From positions 9,711,671-9,775,670 of the forward strand of contig NC_087064.1 in the NCBI RefSeq assembly GCF_963678635.1: a stretch of DNA of 64,000 nucleotides, given 5' to 3'. The DNA comes from Symsagittifera roscoffensis (lineage: Eukaryota; Xenacoelomorpha; Acoela; Convolutidae). A program made the position numbers and the translations under genes. Position 1 is the stretch's first letter. Every line of letters begins with the position of its first letter. The notes under the pieces are model-generated. The model had not been told where the DNA came from and did no database searches. It saw nothing but the letters and a program-made list of their open reading frames with translations. Shown here piece by piece: positions 10,397 through 25,053 of the stretch.

Positions 10397-13060
10397 GAAA
10401 AGAGGTGTTGATGGCGCTACATGCTGCTCACCAAGGTGTTTCGTGGATGCTGTCCAGAGCGCACCAACTCGTATTCTGGCCGCGCATGTCGGCAGACATT
10501 AATAGAACACGGTAAGGATGCCAAGATTGCAATCGAAATGCGCCGTCACAGGCACCACCCCATCCGTCTAATGTATGCCCGGTCGCTGCGACCCCATTCG
10601 AAGCTGTTTCTGCTGATTTATTTGAGCATCGGGGACATAACTATTTGGTGTTAGGAGACCGCTTGTCCGGTATGACCAAAAATTACAACACTAACAACAG
10701 CACGGAATTATCTGGAAGGGCGGCTCTTGTGGCGTGCCTGAAGTCCCTATTCGCGACGTTTGGTGTGTGTCAGGACCTGTCAAGTGGCGTGGGGAGGGGG
10801 GAGAATTCAACTCGTCTGTCCCATGGGAATGCTTGACAACGTGTTGTGTGCGACATCGTCTCACGTCTGCATACTTCTCACAATCAAACGGCAGGGCGGA
10901 AGTAGCCGTTAAACAAGCGAATAGAACGCTCATGGCAAACATTGGTCCAAACGGGTCACTCAACACTGACAAACTACTGAAGGCCATGTTAGCCATTCGC
11001 AACAAGCCTGACGCTGATAGCTAGATGTACCCCGCTCAGATACTGTTCAGACGACCATTGAAGGACTCTTTTGCATTTGCAATACAGCAGGACAGGTTCA
11101 CGCAACACCTTGTCCGTTCCGTTTGGCGGGATGCCTGGAAAGAGAAGGAATCGGCTCTACGTTCTCGCTGCGTGCAGACGCTAGAGAAGCTTCACCAAGG
11201 TGCTCGATCATTAGAGCCACTGAGGGTCGGTGACAGGGCGTTTGTGTAGAATCAATTAGGTAGTCATGCTAGGAATTGGGATCGGTCAGGTGTAGTGGTT
11301 GAGGTACGAGCCAACGAACAGTACGTGAATAAAATAGACGGGTCTAGTAGAACGACACAGGAATTGTCGGTTTCTTAGGAGGTATAGAATGCCCCAGTCC
11401 TTCCTGGTGGGGGTGCCACGATCTTCCAATGGTCAATTTGCAGGCTACAGTTTACCGCAGTTGCCTGAGTTTACCCCCACTGATGGAACAAAGGTAGTTG
11501 AGTTACCGGTAGAGCATTCAGGACAAGAAGGTGCGGAGGAGCCGATGCCGCTTACAGTAGATACGACGTCCGATCAGTTACCAGGGGTGCTACCGGAATC
11601 GACATTGGGGACGCCAAGGGACACCGGGGACAAATTGAAGCCTCTAGTGGTGGCGTAAGATCGGCCAGTAGAGAACGGGGAACGAAGGCCAGGTTGGGTT
11701 ATCGGCAGATTCTGGTAACTGGGTTGCGTTGTAGCTTGCGGCGATAGAGGTATATGCAGTCTCTGGCTCGGGGGATGTAGAGATATGGCCTGTGTGTATT
11801 AAAAGTTCCTTTTAACATGTAAATTAAATGTTTGTTTTATTTCAGATATTGCGTGAAGCATTGTTTGAATTGATGTTTTATTCAACGAGGAGTTTTCTTC
11901 ACTAGCCTTCATAATTATTGTAATCATTCTTCATTTAGACATCACTTGACTTTTTGTTTTCTTGGTTTTTTGCTTAAAGACTTTAATCAGCCCGAATGAC
12001 TTCGCACGTTTTTTATTGCCTATGTGACATAATTTCGATTCGTTTCAAGAAAAACAAAGTTCTCATACTTTTTTCTGGATGAAATATAATGCTGAAAAAC
12101 TCGGCTTTTTTTCTGCTTTTTCATTTTTCTATTTTCCTTCTCTTTCGGCGCAATAGATTTGGCCTATATTATAGTGGTTTAATGGCCATATTGCGTTTTT
12201 CGACGAGCGAAAAAATTTTCAGTGTGTGCCTGTATATGTTTTGAGGACGAGGGGAACTTATTAACTCAAGTATCGTTGATTTTTTTTCGGCTGAAAGGAT
12301 TTCTGACAAGGTATTTTTCGGCGTTGTTACCGTTTGGTAAATTTTCTTCGGTTGTTTATGTTACATTTCATTGTCTTAGCATGTTTTTTTTATTTGAAAA
12401 CTAGTCTTATTGTTTTGATAGATCTACTTTTTTCATTACGTTTGATTTTTTCTAATTTAGCCGCTTTTTTGATTTGTATCGCAAGTTATACGAAGCTCAG
12501 CTTCGCCTCTTTGTATAAGTTAATTTTTTTTTAGATAATCAAAACTAGATTATATTCAAAATCAAAATTGGTAAGTTACCAAAAGACTATAAAATGCCAA
12601 TTCAAATGGCAGGGATTGTTAAAAAGTCTGGAATGATCAAGGAGTCTGGCGTTGATATGTGCCGCGGAATTGAGGTAAGATGAGTTCGAGAATGGAGTCA
12701 TTAGTGACAATGGGGTTGTTCAGGTGTCTGGGACGGTTGCTTCTTTGGCACGCTCTATCGACTCTCTCACAATGGCTGCATTGCCAATCTGGACGGCTAA
12801 CGACAGCCGCTGTCTGAGGAAAGTCCCAGCTCTTTTGTCATCGGTTTCCGCGATAATGTTGCGGCAAAGCTGTTTCAGAAAGTCGTCGGTGTCGGTTCCG
12901 AGGCCGCCGAGGTGTTCTACTGCAACAGGCTGGAAAATGTAGTTTCTCGTCAGGCTCTCGTACTTCATTCGCTTTGCTTCTTCTTCTAAGTTAATTTGAA
13001 AAAAAGGTCAAGACATGATAACTATTCTGAAGTAAGCTCCAGCAAGGTAATCAATAATAA

Positions 13061-13096
<36 letters not shown>

Positions 13097-13104
13097 TACT
13101 ACTT

Positions 13105-13149
<45 letters not shown>

Positions 13150-13374
13150 TTCAAAGATTTTATTCCCTAATAATGGGCAATGACAAAATAAAAAATAAAA
13201 ACAGCACTAAGCGCGACAAGTCGCGCATTTACCCTTTTAAAAAAAGGAACATGAAGAGTTCAAATTAAAATCCGTCAGTTTGTTGAATAACAGTGTTTCT
13301 AGATGTTTTTTCACAGTTGATGGATTCTGCAACAGGTTGATCCCCTTTCCTGAAACATAGTTCGCGTTCTCCAC
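10397..13374 (+). repeat. Array unit 2 (2978 bp)
   Basis: Carries the spacer block missing from unit 1. Private changes include a different integrase stop codon context (GATAGCTAG at about 11015), an N for S change in the core, and a short (ACT)n tract followed by TTTTCAAAGATT, shared only with unit 5. The shared tract end suggests units 2 and 5 descend from a recent exchange. Confidence 0.85.
13061..13148. repeat. (ACT)n tract, unit 2
   Basis: About 88 bp, with the paired TTC interruptions kept. Same LINE tail. Confidence 0.9.
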
Positions 13375-13711
13375 GAAAAGAGGTGTTGATGGCGCTACAT
13401 GCTGCTCACCAAGGTGTTTCGTGGATGCTGTCCAGAGCGCACCAACTCGTATTCTGGCCGCGCATGTCGGCAGACATTAATAGAACACGGTAAGGATGCC
13501 AAGATTGCAATCGAAATGCGCCGTCACAGGCACCACCCCATCCGTCTAATGTATGCCCGGTCGCTGCGACCCCATTCGAAGCTATTTCTGCTGATTTATT
13601 TGAGCATCGGGGACATAACTATTTGGTGTTAGGAGACCGCTTGTCCGGTATGACAAAAAATTACAACACTAACAGCAGCAGGGAATTATCTGGAACGGCG
13701 GCTCTAGTGGC

Positions 13712-14227
13712 GTGCCTGAAGTCCCTATTCGCGACGTTTGGTGTGTGTCAGGACCTGTCAAGTGGCGTGGGGAGGGGGGAGAATTCAACTCGTCTGTGCC
13801 ATGGGAATGCTTGACAACGTGCTGTGTGCGACATCGTCTCACGTCTGCATACTTCTCACAATCAAACGGCAGGGCGGAAGTAGCCGTTAAACAAGCGAAT
13901 AGAACGCTCATGGCAAACATTGGTCCAAACGGGTCACTCAACACTGACAAACTACTGAAGGCCATGTTAGCCATTCGCAACAAGCCTGACGCTGATAGTG
14001 AGATGTACCCCGCTCAGATACTGTTCAGGCAACCACTGAAGGACGGTTTTGCATTTGCAATACAGCAGGAGGAGTTCACGCAACACCTTGTCCGTTCCGT
14101 TTGGCGGGATGCCTGGAAAGAGAAGGAATCGGCTCTACGGTCTCGCTGCGTGCAGACGCTAGAGAACCTTCACCAAGGTGCTCGATCATTAGAGCCACTG
14201 AGGGTCGGTGACAGGGCGTTTGTGTAG
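13712..14227 (+). pseudogene. pol: Longest uninterrupted integrase fragment in the array (unit 3)
   Basis: This frame covers the second half of the integrase core and the region after it: HRLTSAYFSQSNGRAEVAVK holds the third catalytic residue, then MYPAQILFRQPLKDGFAF and VRSVWRDAWKEKESALRSR. The N-terminal residues come from a frame other than the true integrase frame. The middle catalytic Asp and the zinc-binding domain are absent, so no activity is expected. It is open here only because of the divergent 13999-14073 tract. In the other units the same region is split at a TAG codon. Confidence 0.55.
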
Positions 14228-16035
14228 AATCAATTAGGTAGTCATGCTAGGAATTGATATCGGTCAGGTGTAGTGGTTGAGGTACGAGCCAACGAACAGT
14301 ACGTGAATAAAATAGACGGGTCTAGTAGAACGACACAGGAATTGTCGGTTTCTTAGGAGGTATAGAATGCCCCAGTCCTTCCTGGTGGGGGTGCCACGAT
14401 CTTCCAATGGTCAATTTGCAGGCTACAGTTTACCGCAGTTGCCTGAGTTTACCCCCACTGATGGAACAAAGGTAGTTGAGTTACCGGTAGAGCATTCAGG
14501 ACAAGAAGGTGCGGAGGAGCCGATGCCGCTTACAGTAGATACGACGTCCGATCAGTTACCAGGGGTGCTACCGGAATCGACATTGGGGACGCCAAGGGAC
14601 ACCGGGGACAAATTGAAGCCTCTAGTGGTGGCGTAAGATCGGCCAGTAGAGAACGGGGAACGAAGGCCAGGTTGGGTTATCGGCAGATTCTGGTAACTGG
14701 GTTGCGTTGTAGCTTGCGGCAATAGAGGTATATGCAGTCTCTGGCTCGGGGGATGTAGATATATGGCCTGTGTGTATTAAAAGTTCCTTTTAACATGTAA
14801 ATTAAATGTTTGTTTTATTTCAGATATTGCGTGAAGCATTGTTTGAATTGATGTTTTATTCAACGAGGAGTTTTCTTCACTAGCCTTCATATTTATTGTA
14901 ATCATTCTTCATTTAGACATCACTTGACTTTTTGTTTTCTTGGTTTTTTGCTTAAAGACTTTAATCAGCCCGAATGACTTCGCAGGTTTTTTATTGCCTA
15001 AGTGACATAATTTCGATTCGTTTCAAGAAAAACAAAGTTCTCATACTTTTTTCTGGATGAAATATAATGCTGAAAAACTCGGCTTTTTTTCTGCTTTTTC
15101 ATTTTTCTATTTTCCTTCTCTTTCGGCGCAATAGATTTGGCCTATATTATAGTGGTTTAATGGCCACATTGCGTTTTTCGACGAGCGAAAAAATTTTCAG
15201 TGTGTGCCTGTATATGTTTTGAGAATGAGGGGAACTTATTAACTCAAGTATCGTTGATTTTTTTTTCGGCTGAAAGGATTTCTGACAAGGTATTTTTCGG
15301 CGTTGTTACCGTTTGGTAAATTTTTTTCGGTTGTTTATGTTACATTTCATTGTCTTAGCATGTTTTTTTTATTTGAAAACTAGTCTTATTGTTTTGATAG
15401 ATCTACTTTTTTCATTACTTTTGATTTTTTCTAATTTAGCCGCTTTCTTGATTTGTATCGCAAGTTATACGAAGCTCAGCTTCGCCTCTGTGTATAAATT
15501 AATTTTTTTTAGATAATCAAAACTAGATTATATTCAAAATCAAAATTGGTAAGTTACCAAAAGACTATAAAATGCCAATTCAAATGGCAGGGATTGTTAA
15601 AAAGTCTGGAATGATCAAGGAGTCTGGCGTTGATATGTGCCGCGGAATTGAGGTAAGATGAGTTCGAGAATGGAGTCATTAGTGACAATGGGGTTGTTCA
15701 GGTGTCTGGGACGGTTGCTTCTTTGGCACGCTCTATCGACTCTCTCACAATGGCTGCATTGCCAATCTGGACGGCTAACGACAGCCGCTGTCTGAGGAAA
15801 GTCCCAGCTCTTTTGTCATCGGTTTCCGCGATAATGTTGCGGCAAAGCTGTTTCAGAAAGTCGTCGGTGTCGGTTCCGAGGCCGCCGAGGTGTTCGACTG
15901 CAACAGGCTGGAAAATGTAGTTTCTCGTCAGGCTCTCGTACTTCATTCGCTTTGCTTCTTCTTCTAAGTTAATTTGAAAAAAAGGTCAAGACATGATAAC
16001 TATTCTGAAGTAAGCTCCAGCAAGGTAATCAATAA

Positions 16036-16083
<48 letters not shown>

Positions 16084-16084
16084 A

Positions 16085-16140
<56 letters not shown>

Positions 16141-16148
16141 TACTACTT

Positions 16149-16198
<50 letters not shown>
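16036..16198. repeat. (ACT)n tract, unit 3
   Basis: About 163 bp, the longest, with an extra ACA interruption near 16084. Confidence 0.9.
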
Positions 16199-16199
<1 letters not shown>

Positions 16200-16421
16200 A
16201 AAGACTTTTTTCCCTAATAATGGGCAATGACAAAATAAAAAATAAAAACAGCACTAAGCGCGACAAGTCGCGAATTTATCCTTTTAAAAAAAGGAACATG
16301 AAGAGTTCAAATTAAAATCCGTCAGTTTGTTGAATAACAGTGTTTCTAGATGTTTTTTCACAGTTGATGGATTCTGCAACAGGTTGATCCCCTTTCCTGA
16401 AACATAGTTCGCGTTCTCCAC

Positions 16422-19081
16422 GAAAAGAGGTGTTGATGGCGCTACATGCTGCTCACCAAGGTGTTTCGTGGATGCTGTCCAGAGCGCACCAACTCGTATT
16501 CTGGCCGCGCATGTCGGCAGACATTAATAGAACACGGTAAGGATGCCAAGATTGCAATCGAAATGCGCCGTCACAGGCACCACCCCATCCGTCTAATGTA
16601 TGCCCGGTCACTGCGACCCCATTCGAAGCTATTTCTGCTGATTTATTTGAGCATCGGGGACATAACTATTTGGTGTTAGGAGACCGCTTGTCCGGTATGA
16701 CAAAAAATTACAACACTAACAGCAGCACGGAATTATCTGGAACGGCGGCTCTAGTGGCGTGCCTGAAGTCCCTATTCGCGACGTTTGGTGTGTGTCAGGA
16801 CCTGTCAAGTGGCGTGGGGAGGGGGGAGAATTCAACTCGTCTGTGCCATGGGAATGCTTGACAACGTGTTGTGTGCGACATCGTCTCACGTCTGCATACT
16901 TCTCACAATCAAACGGCAGGGCGGAAGTAGCCGTTAAACAAGCGAATAGAACGCTCATGGCAAACATTGGTCCAAACGGGTCACTCAACACTGACAAACT
17001 ACTGAAGGCCATGTTAGCCATTCGCAACAAGCCTGACGCTGATAGTTAGATGTACCCCGCTCAGATACTGTTCAGACGACCACTGAAGGACTCTTTTGCA
17101 TTTGCAATACAGCAGGACAGGTTCACGCAACACCTTGTCCGTTCCGTTTGGCGGGATGCCTGGAAAGAGAAGGAATCGGCTCTACGGTCTCGCTGCGTGC
17201 AGACGCTAGAGAACCTTCACCAAGGTGCTCGATCATTAGAGCCACTGAGGGTCGGTGACAGGGCGTTTGTGTAGAATCAATTAGGTAGTCATGCTAGGAA
17301 TTGGGATCGGTCAGGTGTAGTGGTTGAGGTACGAGCCAACGAACAGTACGTGAATAAAATAGACGGGTCTAGTAGAACGACACAGGAATTGTCGGTTTCT
17401 TAGGAGGTATAGAATGCCCCAGTCCTTCCTGGTGGGGGTGCCACGATCTTCCAATAATCAATTTGCAGGCTACAGTTTACCGCAGTTGCCTGAGTTTACC
17501 CCCACTGATGGAACAAAGGTAGTTGAGTTACCGGTAGAGCATTCAGGACAAGAAGGTGCGGAGGAGCCGATGCCGCTTACAGTAGATACGACGTCCGATC
17601 AGTTACCAGGGGTGCTACCGGAATCGACATTGGGGACGCCAAGGGACACCGGGGACAAATTGAAGCCTCTAGTGGTGGCGTAAGATCGGCCAGTAGAGAA
17701 CGGGGAACGAAGGCCAGGTTGGGTTATCGGCAGATTCTGGTAACTGGGTTGCGTTGTAGCTTGCGGCGATAGAGGTATATGCAGTCTCTGGCTCGGGGGA
17801 TGTAGAGATATGGCCTGTGTGTATTAAAAGTTCCTTTTAACATGTAAATTAAATGTTTGTTTTATTTCAGATATTGCGTGAAGCATTGTTTGAATTGATG
17901 TTTTATTCAACGAGGAGTTTTCTTCACTAGCCTTCATAATTATTGTAATCATTCTTCATTTAGACATCACTTGACTTTTTGTTTTCTTGGTTTTTTGCTT
18001 AAAGACTTTAATCAGACCGAATGACTTCGCAGGTTTTTTATTGCCTATGTGACATAATTTCGATTCGTTTCAAGAAAAACAAAGTTCTCATACTTTTTTC
18101 TGGATGAAATATAATGCTGAAAAAACTCGGCTTTTTTTCTGCTTTTTCATTTTTCTATTTTCCTTCTCTTTCGGCGCAATAGATTTGGCCTATATTATAG
18201 TGGTTTAATGGCCACATTGCGTTTTTCGACGAGCGAAAAAATTTTCAGTGTGTGCCTGTATATGTTTTGAGGATGAGGGGAACTTATTAACTCAAGTATC
18301 GTTGATTTTTTTCGGCTGAAAGGATTTCTGACAAGGTATTTTTCGGCGTTGTTACCGTTTGGTAAATTTTTTTCGGTTGTTTATGTTACATTTCATTGTC
18401 TTAGCATGTTTTTTTTATTTGAAAACTAGTCTTATTGTTTTGATAGATCTACTTTTTTCATTACTTTTGATTTTTTCTAATTTAGCCGCTTTCTTGATTT
18501 GTATCGCAAGTTATACGAAGCTCAGCTTCGCCTCTGTGTATAAATTAATTTTTTTTAGATAATCAAAACTAGATTATATTCAAAATCAAAATTGGTAAGT
18601 TACCAAAAGACTATAAAATGCCAATTCAAATGGCAGGGATTGTTAAAAAGTCTGGAATGATCAAGGAGTCTGGCGTTGATATGTGCCGCGGAATTGAGGT
18701 AAGATGAGTTCGAGAGGGGAGTCATTAGTGACAATGGGGTTGTTCAGGTGTCTGGGACGGTTGCTTCTTTGGCACGCTCTATCGACTCTCTCACAATGGC
18801 TGCATTGCCAATCTGGACGGCTAACGACAGCCGCTGTCTGAGGAAAGTCCCAGCTCTTTTGTCATCGGTTTCCGCGATAATGTTGCGGCAAAGCTGTTTC
18901 AGAAAGTCGTCGGTGTCGGTTCCGAGGCCGCCGAGGTGTTCGACTGCAACAGGCTGGAAAATGTAGTTTCTCGTCAGGCTCTCGTACTTCATTCGCTTTG
19001 CTTCTTCTTCTAAGTTAATTTGAAAAAAAGGTCAAGACATGATAACTATTCTGAAGTAAGCTCCAGCAAGGTAATCAATAA

Positions 19082-19144
<63 letters not shown>

Positions 19145-19152
19145 TACTACTT

Positions 19153-19203
<51 letters not shown>

Positions 19204-19425
19204 AAAGACTTTTTTCCCTAATACTGGGCAATGACAAAATAAAAAATAAAAACAGCACTAAGCGCGACAAGTCGCGAATTTATCCTTTTAAAAAAAGGAA
19301 CATGAAGAGTTCAAATTAAAATCCGTCAGTTTGTTGAATAACAGTGTTTCTAGATGTTTTTTCACAGTTGATGGATTCTGCAACAGGTTGATCCCCTTTC
19401 CTGAAACATAGTTCGCGTTCTCCAC
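16422..19425 (+). repeat. Array unit 4 (3004 bp)
   Basis: Close to units 3 and 5. Private or semi-private features are AATAATC in place of ATGGTC near 17455 (NNQFAG in the tail frame), GAGAGGGGA for GAGAATGGA near 18712, and an extra A in the AAAAAACTCGG run, shared with units 5-7. Confidence 0.85.
19082..19202. repeat. (ACT)n tract, unit 4
   Basis: About 121 bp, with paired TTC interruptions. Confidence 0.9.
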
Positions 19426-22086
19426 GAAAAGAGGTAATGATGGCGCTACATGCTGCTCACCAAGGTGTTTCGTGGATGCTGTCCAGAGCGCACCAACTCG
19501 TATTCTGGCCGCGCATGTCGGCAGACATTAATAGAACACGGTAAGGATGCCAAGATTGCAATCGAAATGCGCCGTCACAGGCACCACCCCATCCGTCTAA
19601 TGTATGCCCGGTCACTGCGACCCCATTCGAAGCTATTTCTGCTGATTTATTTGAGCATCGGGGACATAACTATTTGGTGTTAGGAGACCGCTTGTCCGGT
19701 ATGACAAAAAATTACAACACTAACAGCAGCACGGAATTATCTGGAACGGCGGCTCTAGTGGCGTGCCTGAAGTCCCTATTCGCGACGTTTGGTGTGTGTC
19801 AGGACCTGTCAAGTGGCGTGGGGAGGGGGGAGAATTCAACTCGTCTGTGCCATGGGAATGCTTGACAACGTGTTGTGTGCGACATCGTCTCACGTCTGCA
19901 TACTTCTCACAATCAAACGGCAGGGCGGAAGTAGCCGTTAAACAAGCGAATAGAACGCTCATGGCAAACATTGGTCCAAACGGGTCACTCAACACTGACA
20001 AACTACTGAAGGCCATGTTAGCCATTCGCAACAAGCCTGACGCTGATAGTTAGATGTACCCCGCTCAGATACTGTTCAGACGACCACTGAAGGACTCTTT
20101 TGCATTTGCAATACAGCAGGACAGGTTCACGCAACACCTTGTCCGTTCCGTTTGGCGGGATGCCTGGAAAGAGAAGGAATCGGCTCTACGGTCTCGCTGC
20201 GTGCAGTAGCTAGAGAACCTTCACCAAGGTGCTCGATCATTAGAGCCACTGAGGGTCGGTGACAGGGCGTTTGTGTAGAATCAATTAGGTAGTCATGCTA
20301 GGAATTGGGATCGGTCAGGTGTAGTGGTTGAGGTACGAGCCAACGAACAGTACGTGAATAAAATAGACGGGTCTAGTAGAACGACACAGGAATCGTCGGT
20401 TTCTTAGGAGGTATAGAATGCCCCAGTCCTTCCTGGTGGGGGTGCCACGATCTTCCAATGGTCAATTTGCAGGCTACAGTTTACCGCAGTTGCCTGAGTT
20501 TACCCCCACTGATGGAACAAAGGTAGTTGTACCGGTAGAGCATTCAGGACAAGAAGGTGCGGAGGAGCCGATGCCGCTTACAGTAGATACGACGTCCGAT
20601 CAGTTACCAGGGGTGCTACCGGAATCGACATTGGGGACGCCAAGGGACACCGGGGACAAATTGAAGCCTCTAGTGGTGGTGTAAGATCGGCCAGTAGAGA
20701 ACGGGGAACGAAGGCCAGGTTGGGTTATCGGCAGATTCTGGTAACTGGGTTGCGTTGTAGCTTGCGGCAATAGAGGTATATGCAGTCTCTGGCTCGGGGG
20801 ATGTAGATATATGGCCTGTGTGTATTAAAAGTTCCTTTTAACATATAAATTAAATGTTTGTTTTATTTCAGATATTGCGTGAAGCATTGTTTGAATTGAT
20901 GTTTTATTCAACGAGGAGTTTTCTTCACTAGCCTTCATATTTATTGTAATCATTCTTCATTTAGACATCACTTGACTTTTTGTTTTCTTGGTTTTTTGCT
21001 TAAAGACTTTAATCAGCCCGAATGACTTCGCAGGTTTTTTATTGCCTAAGTGACATAATTTCGATTCGTTTCAAGAAAAACAAAGTTCTCATACTTTTTT
21101 CTGGATGAAATATAATGCTGAAAAAACTCGGCTTTTTTTCTGCTTTTTCATTTTTCTATTTTCCTTCTCTTTCGGCGCAATAGATTTGGCCTATATTATA
21201 GTGGTTTAATGGCCACATTGCGTTTTTCGACGAGCGAAAAAAATTTCAGTGTGTGCCTGTATATGTTTTGAGGATGAGGGGAACTTATTAACTCAAGTAT
21301 CGTTGATTTTTTTTCGGCTGAAAGGATTTCTGACAAGGTATTATTCGGCGTTGTTACCGTTTGGTAAATTTTCTTCGGTTGTTTATGTTACATTTCATTG
21401 TCTTAGCATGTTTTTTTTATTTGAAAACTAGTCTTATTGTTTTGATAGATCTACTTTTTTCATTACTTTTGATTTTTTCTAATTTAGCCGCTTTTTTGAT
21501 TTGTATCGCAATTATACGAAGCTCAGCTTCGCCTCTGTGTATAAGTTAATTTTTTTTTAGATAATCAAAACTAGATTATATTCAAAATCAAAATTGGTAA
21601 GTTACCAAAAGACTATAAAATGCCAATTCAAATGGCAGGGATTGTTAAAAAGTCTGGAATGATCAAGGAGTCTGGCGTTGATATGTGCCGCGGAATTGAG
21701 GTAAGATGAGTTCGAGAATGGAGTCATTAGTGACAATGGGGTTGTTCAGGTGTCTGGGACGGTTGCTTCTTTGGCACGCTCTATCGACTCTCTCACAATG
21801 GCTGCATTGCCAATCTGGACGGCTAACGACAGCCGCTGTCTGAGGAAAGTCCCAGCTCTTTTGTCATCGGTTTCCGCGATAATGTTGCGGCAAAGCTGTT
21901 TCAGAAAGTCGTCGAAGTCGGTTCCGAGGCCGCCGAGGTGTTCTACTGCAACAGGCTGGAAAATGTAGTTTCTCGTCAGGCTCTCGTACTTCATTCGCTT
22001 TGCTTCTTCTTCTAAGTTAATTTGAAAAAAAGGTCAAGACATGATAACTATTCTGAAGTAAGCTCCAGCAAGGTAATCAATAATAA

Positions 22087-22131
<45 letters not shown>

Positions 22132-22139
22132 TACTACTT

Positions 22140-22172
<33 letters not shown>

Positions 22173-22397
22173 TTCAAAGATTTTATTCCCTAATAATGGG
22201 CAATGACAAAATAAAAAATAAAAACAGCACTAAGCGCGACAAGTCGCGCATTTACCATTTTAAAAAAAGGAACATGAAGAGTTCAAATTAAAATCCGTCA
22301 GTTTGTTGAATAACAGTGTTTCTAGATGTTTTTTCACAGTTGATGGATTCTGCAACAGGTTGATCCCCTTTCCTGAAACATAGTTCGCGTTCTCCAC
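19426..22397 (+). repeat. Array unit 5 (2972 bp)
   Basis: Differs by GAGGTAATGATGG instead of GAGGTGTTGATGG at its start, a new TAG at about 20207 that stops the frame after RSRCVQ, a 3-bp deletion in the tail (about 20528), and GTCGAAGTCGG in the RT fragment (about 21911). Its short (ACT)n tract ends in TTTTCAAAGATT as in unit 2. Confidence 0.85.
22087..22172. repeat. (ACT)n tract, unit 5
   Basis: About 86 bp, similar in length and end to unit 2. Confidence 0.9.
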
Positions 22398-24913
22398 GAA
22401 AAGAGGTGTTGATGGCGCTACATGCTGCTCACCAAGGTGTTTCGTGGATGCTGTCCAGAGCGCATCAACTCGTATTCTGGCCGCGCATGTCGGCAGACAT
22501 TAATAGAACACGGTAAGGATGCCAAGAGTGCAATAGAAATGCGCCGTCACAGGCACCACCCCATCCGTCTAATGTATGCCCGGTCGCTGCGACCCCATTC
22601 GAAGCTATTTCTGCTGATTTATTTGAGCATCGGGGACATAACTATTTGGTGTTAGGAGACCGCTTGTCCGGTATGACAAAAAATTACAACACTAACAGCA
22701 GCACGGAATTATCTGGAACGGCGGCTCTAGTGGCGTGCCTGAAGTCCCTATTCGCGACGTTTGGTGTGTGTCAGGACCTGTCAAGTGGCGTGGGGAGGGG
22801 GGAGAATTCAACTCGTCTGTGCCATGGGAATGCTTGACAACGTGTTGTGTGCGACATCGTCTCACGTCTGCATACTTCTCACAATCAAACGGCAGGGCGG
22901 AAGTAGCCGTTAAACAAGCGAATAGAACGCTCATCGCAAACATTGGTCCAAACGGGTCACTCAACACTGACAAACTACTGAAGGCCATGTTAGCCATTCG
23001 CAACAAGCCTGACGCTGATAGTTAGATGTACCCCGCTCAGATACTGTTCAGACGACCACTGAAGGACTCTTTTGCATTTGCAATACAGCAGGACAGGTTC
23101 ACGCAACACCTTGTCCGTTCCGTTTGGCGGGATGCCTGGAAAGAGAAGGAATCGGCTCTACGGTCTCGCTGCGTGCAGACGCTAGAGAACCTTCACCAAG
23201 GTGCTCGATCATTAGAGCCACTGAGGGTCGGTGACAGGGCGTTTGTGTAGAATCAATTAGGTAGTCATGCTAGGAATTGGGATCGGTCAGGTGTAGTGGT
23301 TGAGGTACGAGCCAACGAACAGTACGTGAATAAAATAGACGGGTCTAGTAGAACGACACAGGAATTGTCGGTTTCTTAGGAGGTATAGAATGCCCCAGTC
23401 CTTCCTGGTGGGGGTGCCACGATCTTCCAATGGTCAATTTGCAGGCTACAGTTTACCGCAGTTGCCTGAGTTTACCCCCACTGATGGAACAAAGGTAGTT
23501 GAGTTACCGGTAGAGCATTCAGGACAAGAAGGTGCGGAGGAGCCGATGCCGCTTACAGTAGATACGACGTCCGATCAGTTACCAGGGGTGCTAGCGGAAT
23601 CGACATTGGGGACGCCAAGGGACACCGGGGACAAATTGAAGCCTCTAGTGGTGGCGTAAGATCGGCCAGTAGAGAACGGGGAACGAAGGCCAGGTTGGGT
23701 TATCGGCAGATTCTGGTAACTGGGTTGCGTTGTAGCTTGCGGCGATAGAGGTATATGCAGTCTCTGGCTCGGGGGATGTAGAGATATGGCCTGTGTGTAT
23801 TAAAAGTTTCTTTTAACATGTAAATTAAATGTTTGTTTTATTTCAGATATTGCGTGAAGCATTGTTTGAATTGATGTTTTATTCAACGAGGAGTTTTCTT
23901 CACTAGCCTTCATAATTATTGTAATCATTCTTCATTTAGACATCACTTGACTTTTTGTTTTCTTGGTTTTTTGCTTAAAGACTTTAATCAGCCCGAATGA
24001 CTTCGCAGGTTTTTTATTGCCTATGTGACATAATTTCGATTCGTTTCAAGAAAAACAAAGTTCTCATACTTTTTTCTGGATGAAAAATAATGCTGAAAAA
24101 ACTCGGCTTTTTTTCTGCTTTTTCATTTTTCTATTTTCCTTTTCTTTCGGCGCAATAGATTTGGCCTATATTATAGTGGTTTAATGGCCACATTGCGTTT
24201 TTCGACGAGCGAAAAAATTTTCAGTGTGTGCCTGTATATGTTTTGAGGATGAGGGGAACTTAATCACTCAAGTATCGTTGATTTTTTTTCGGCTGAAAGT
24301 ATTTCTGACAAGGTATTTTTTGGCGTTGTTACCGTTTGGTAAATTTTCTTCGGTTGTTTATGTTACATTTCATTGTCTTAGCATGTTTTTTTTATTTGAA
24401 AACTAGTCTTATTGTTTTGATAGATCTACTTTTTTCATTACTTTTGATTTTTTCTAATTTAGCCGCTTTCTTGATTTGTATCGCAAGTTATACGAAGCTC
24501 AGCTTCGCCTCTGTGTATAAATTAATTTTTTTTTAGATAATCAAAACTAGATTATATTCAAAATCAAAATTGGTAAGTTACCAAAAGACTATAAAATGCC
24601 AATTCAAATGGCAGGGATTGTTAAAAAGTCTGGAATGATCAAGGAGTCTGGCGTTGATATGTGCCGCGGAATTGAGGTAAGATGAGTTCGAGAATGGAGT
24701 CATTAGTGACAATGGGGCAAAGCTGTTTCAGAAAGTCGTCGGTGTCGGTTCCGAGGCCGCCGAGGTGTTCGACTGCAAAAGGCTGGAAAATGTAGTTTCT
24801 CGTCAGGCTCTCGTACTTCATTCGCTTTGCTTCTTCTTCTAAGTTAATTTGAAAAAAAGGTCAAGACATGATAACTATTCTGAAGTAAGCTCCAGCAAGG
24901 TAATCAATAATAA

Positions 24914-25003
<90 letters not shown>

Positions 25004-25011
25004 TACTACTT

Positions 25012-25053
<42 letters not shown>

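Larger units (their letters stand above)
13375..16421 (+). repeat. Array unit 3 (3047 bp)
   Basis: The longest unit, with the longest (ACT)n tract. It alone has a GAG codon where other units have a TAG stop at the end of the integrase core, and so an uninterrupted 171-codon frame (13712-14227). Eight substitutions cluster within about 75 bp (13999-14073), while flanking sequence is almost identical to the other units. Confidence 0.85.
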
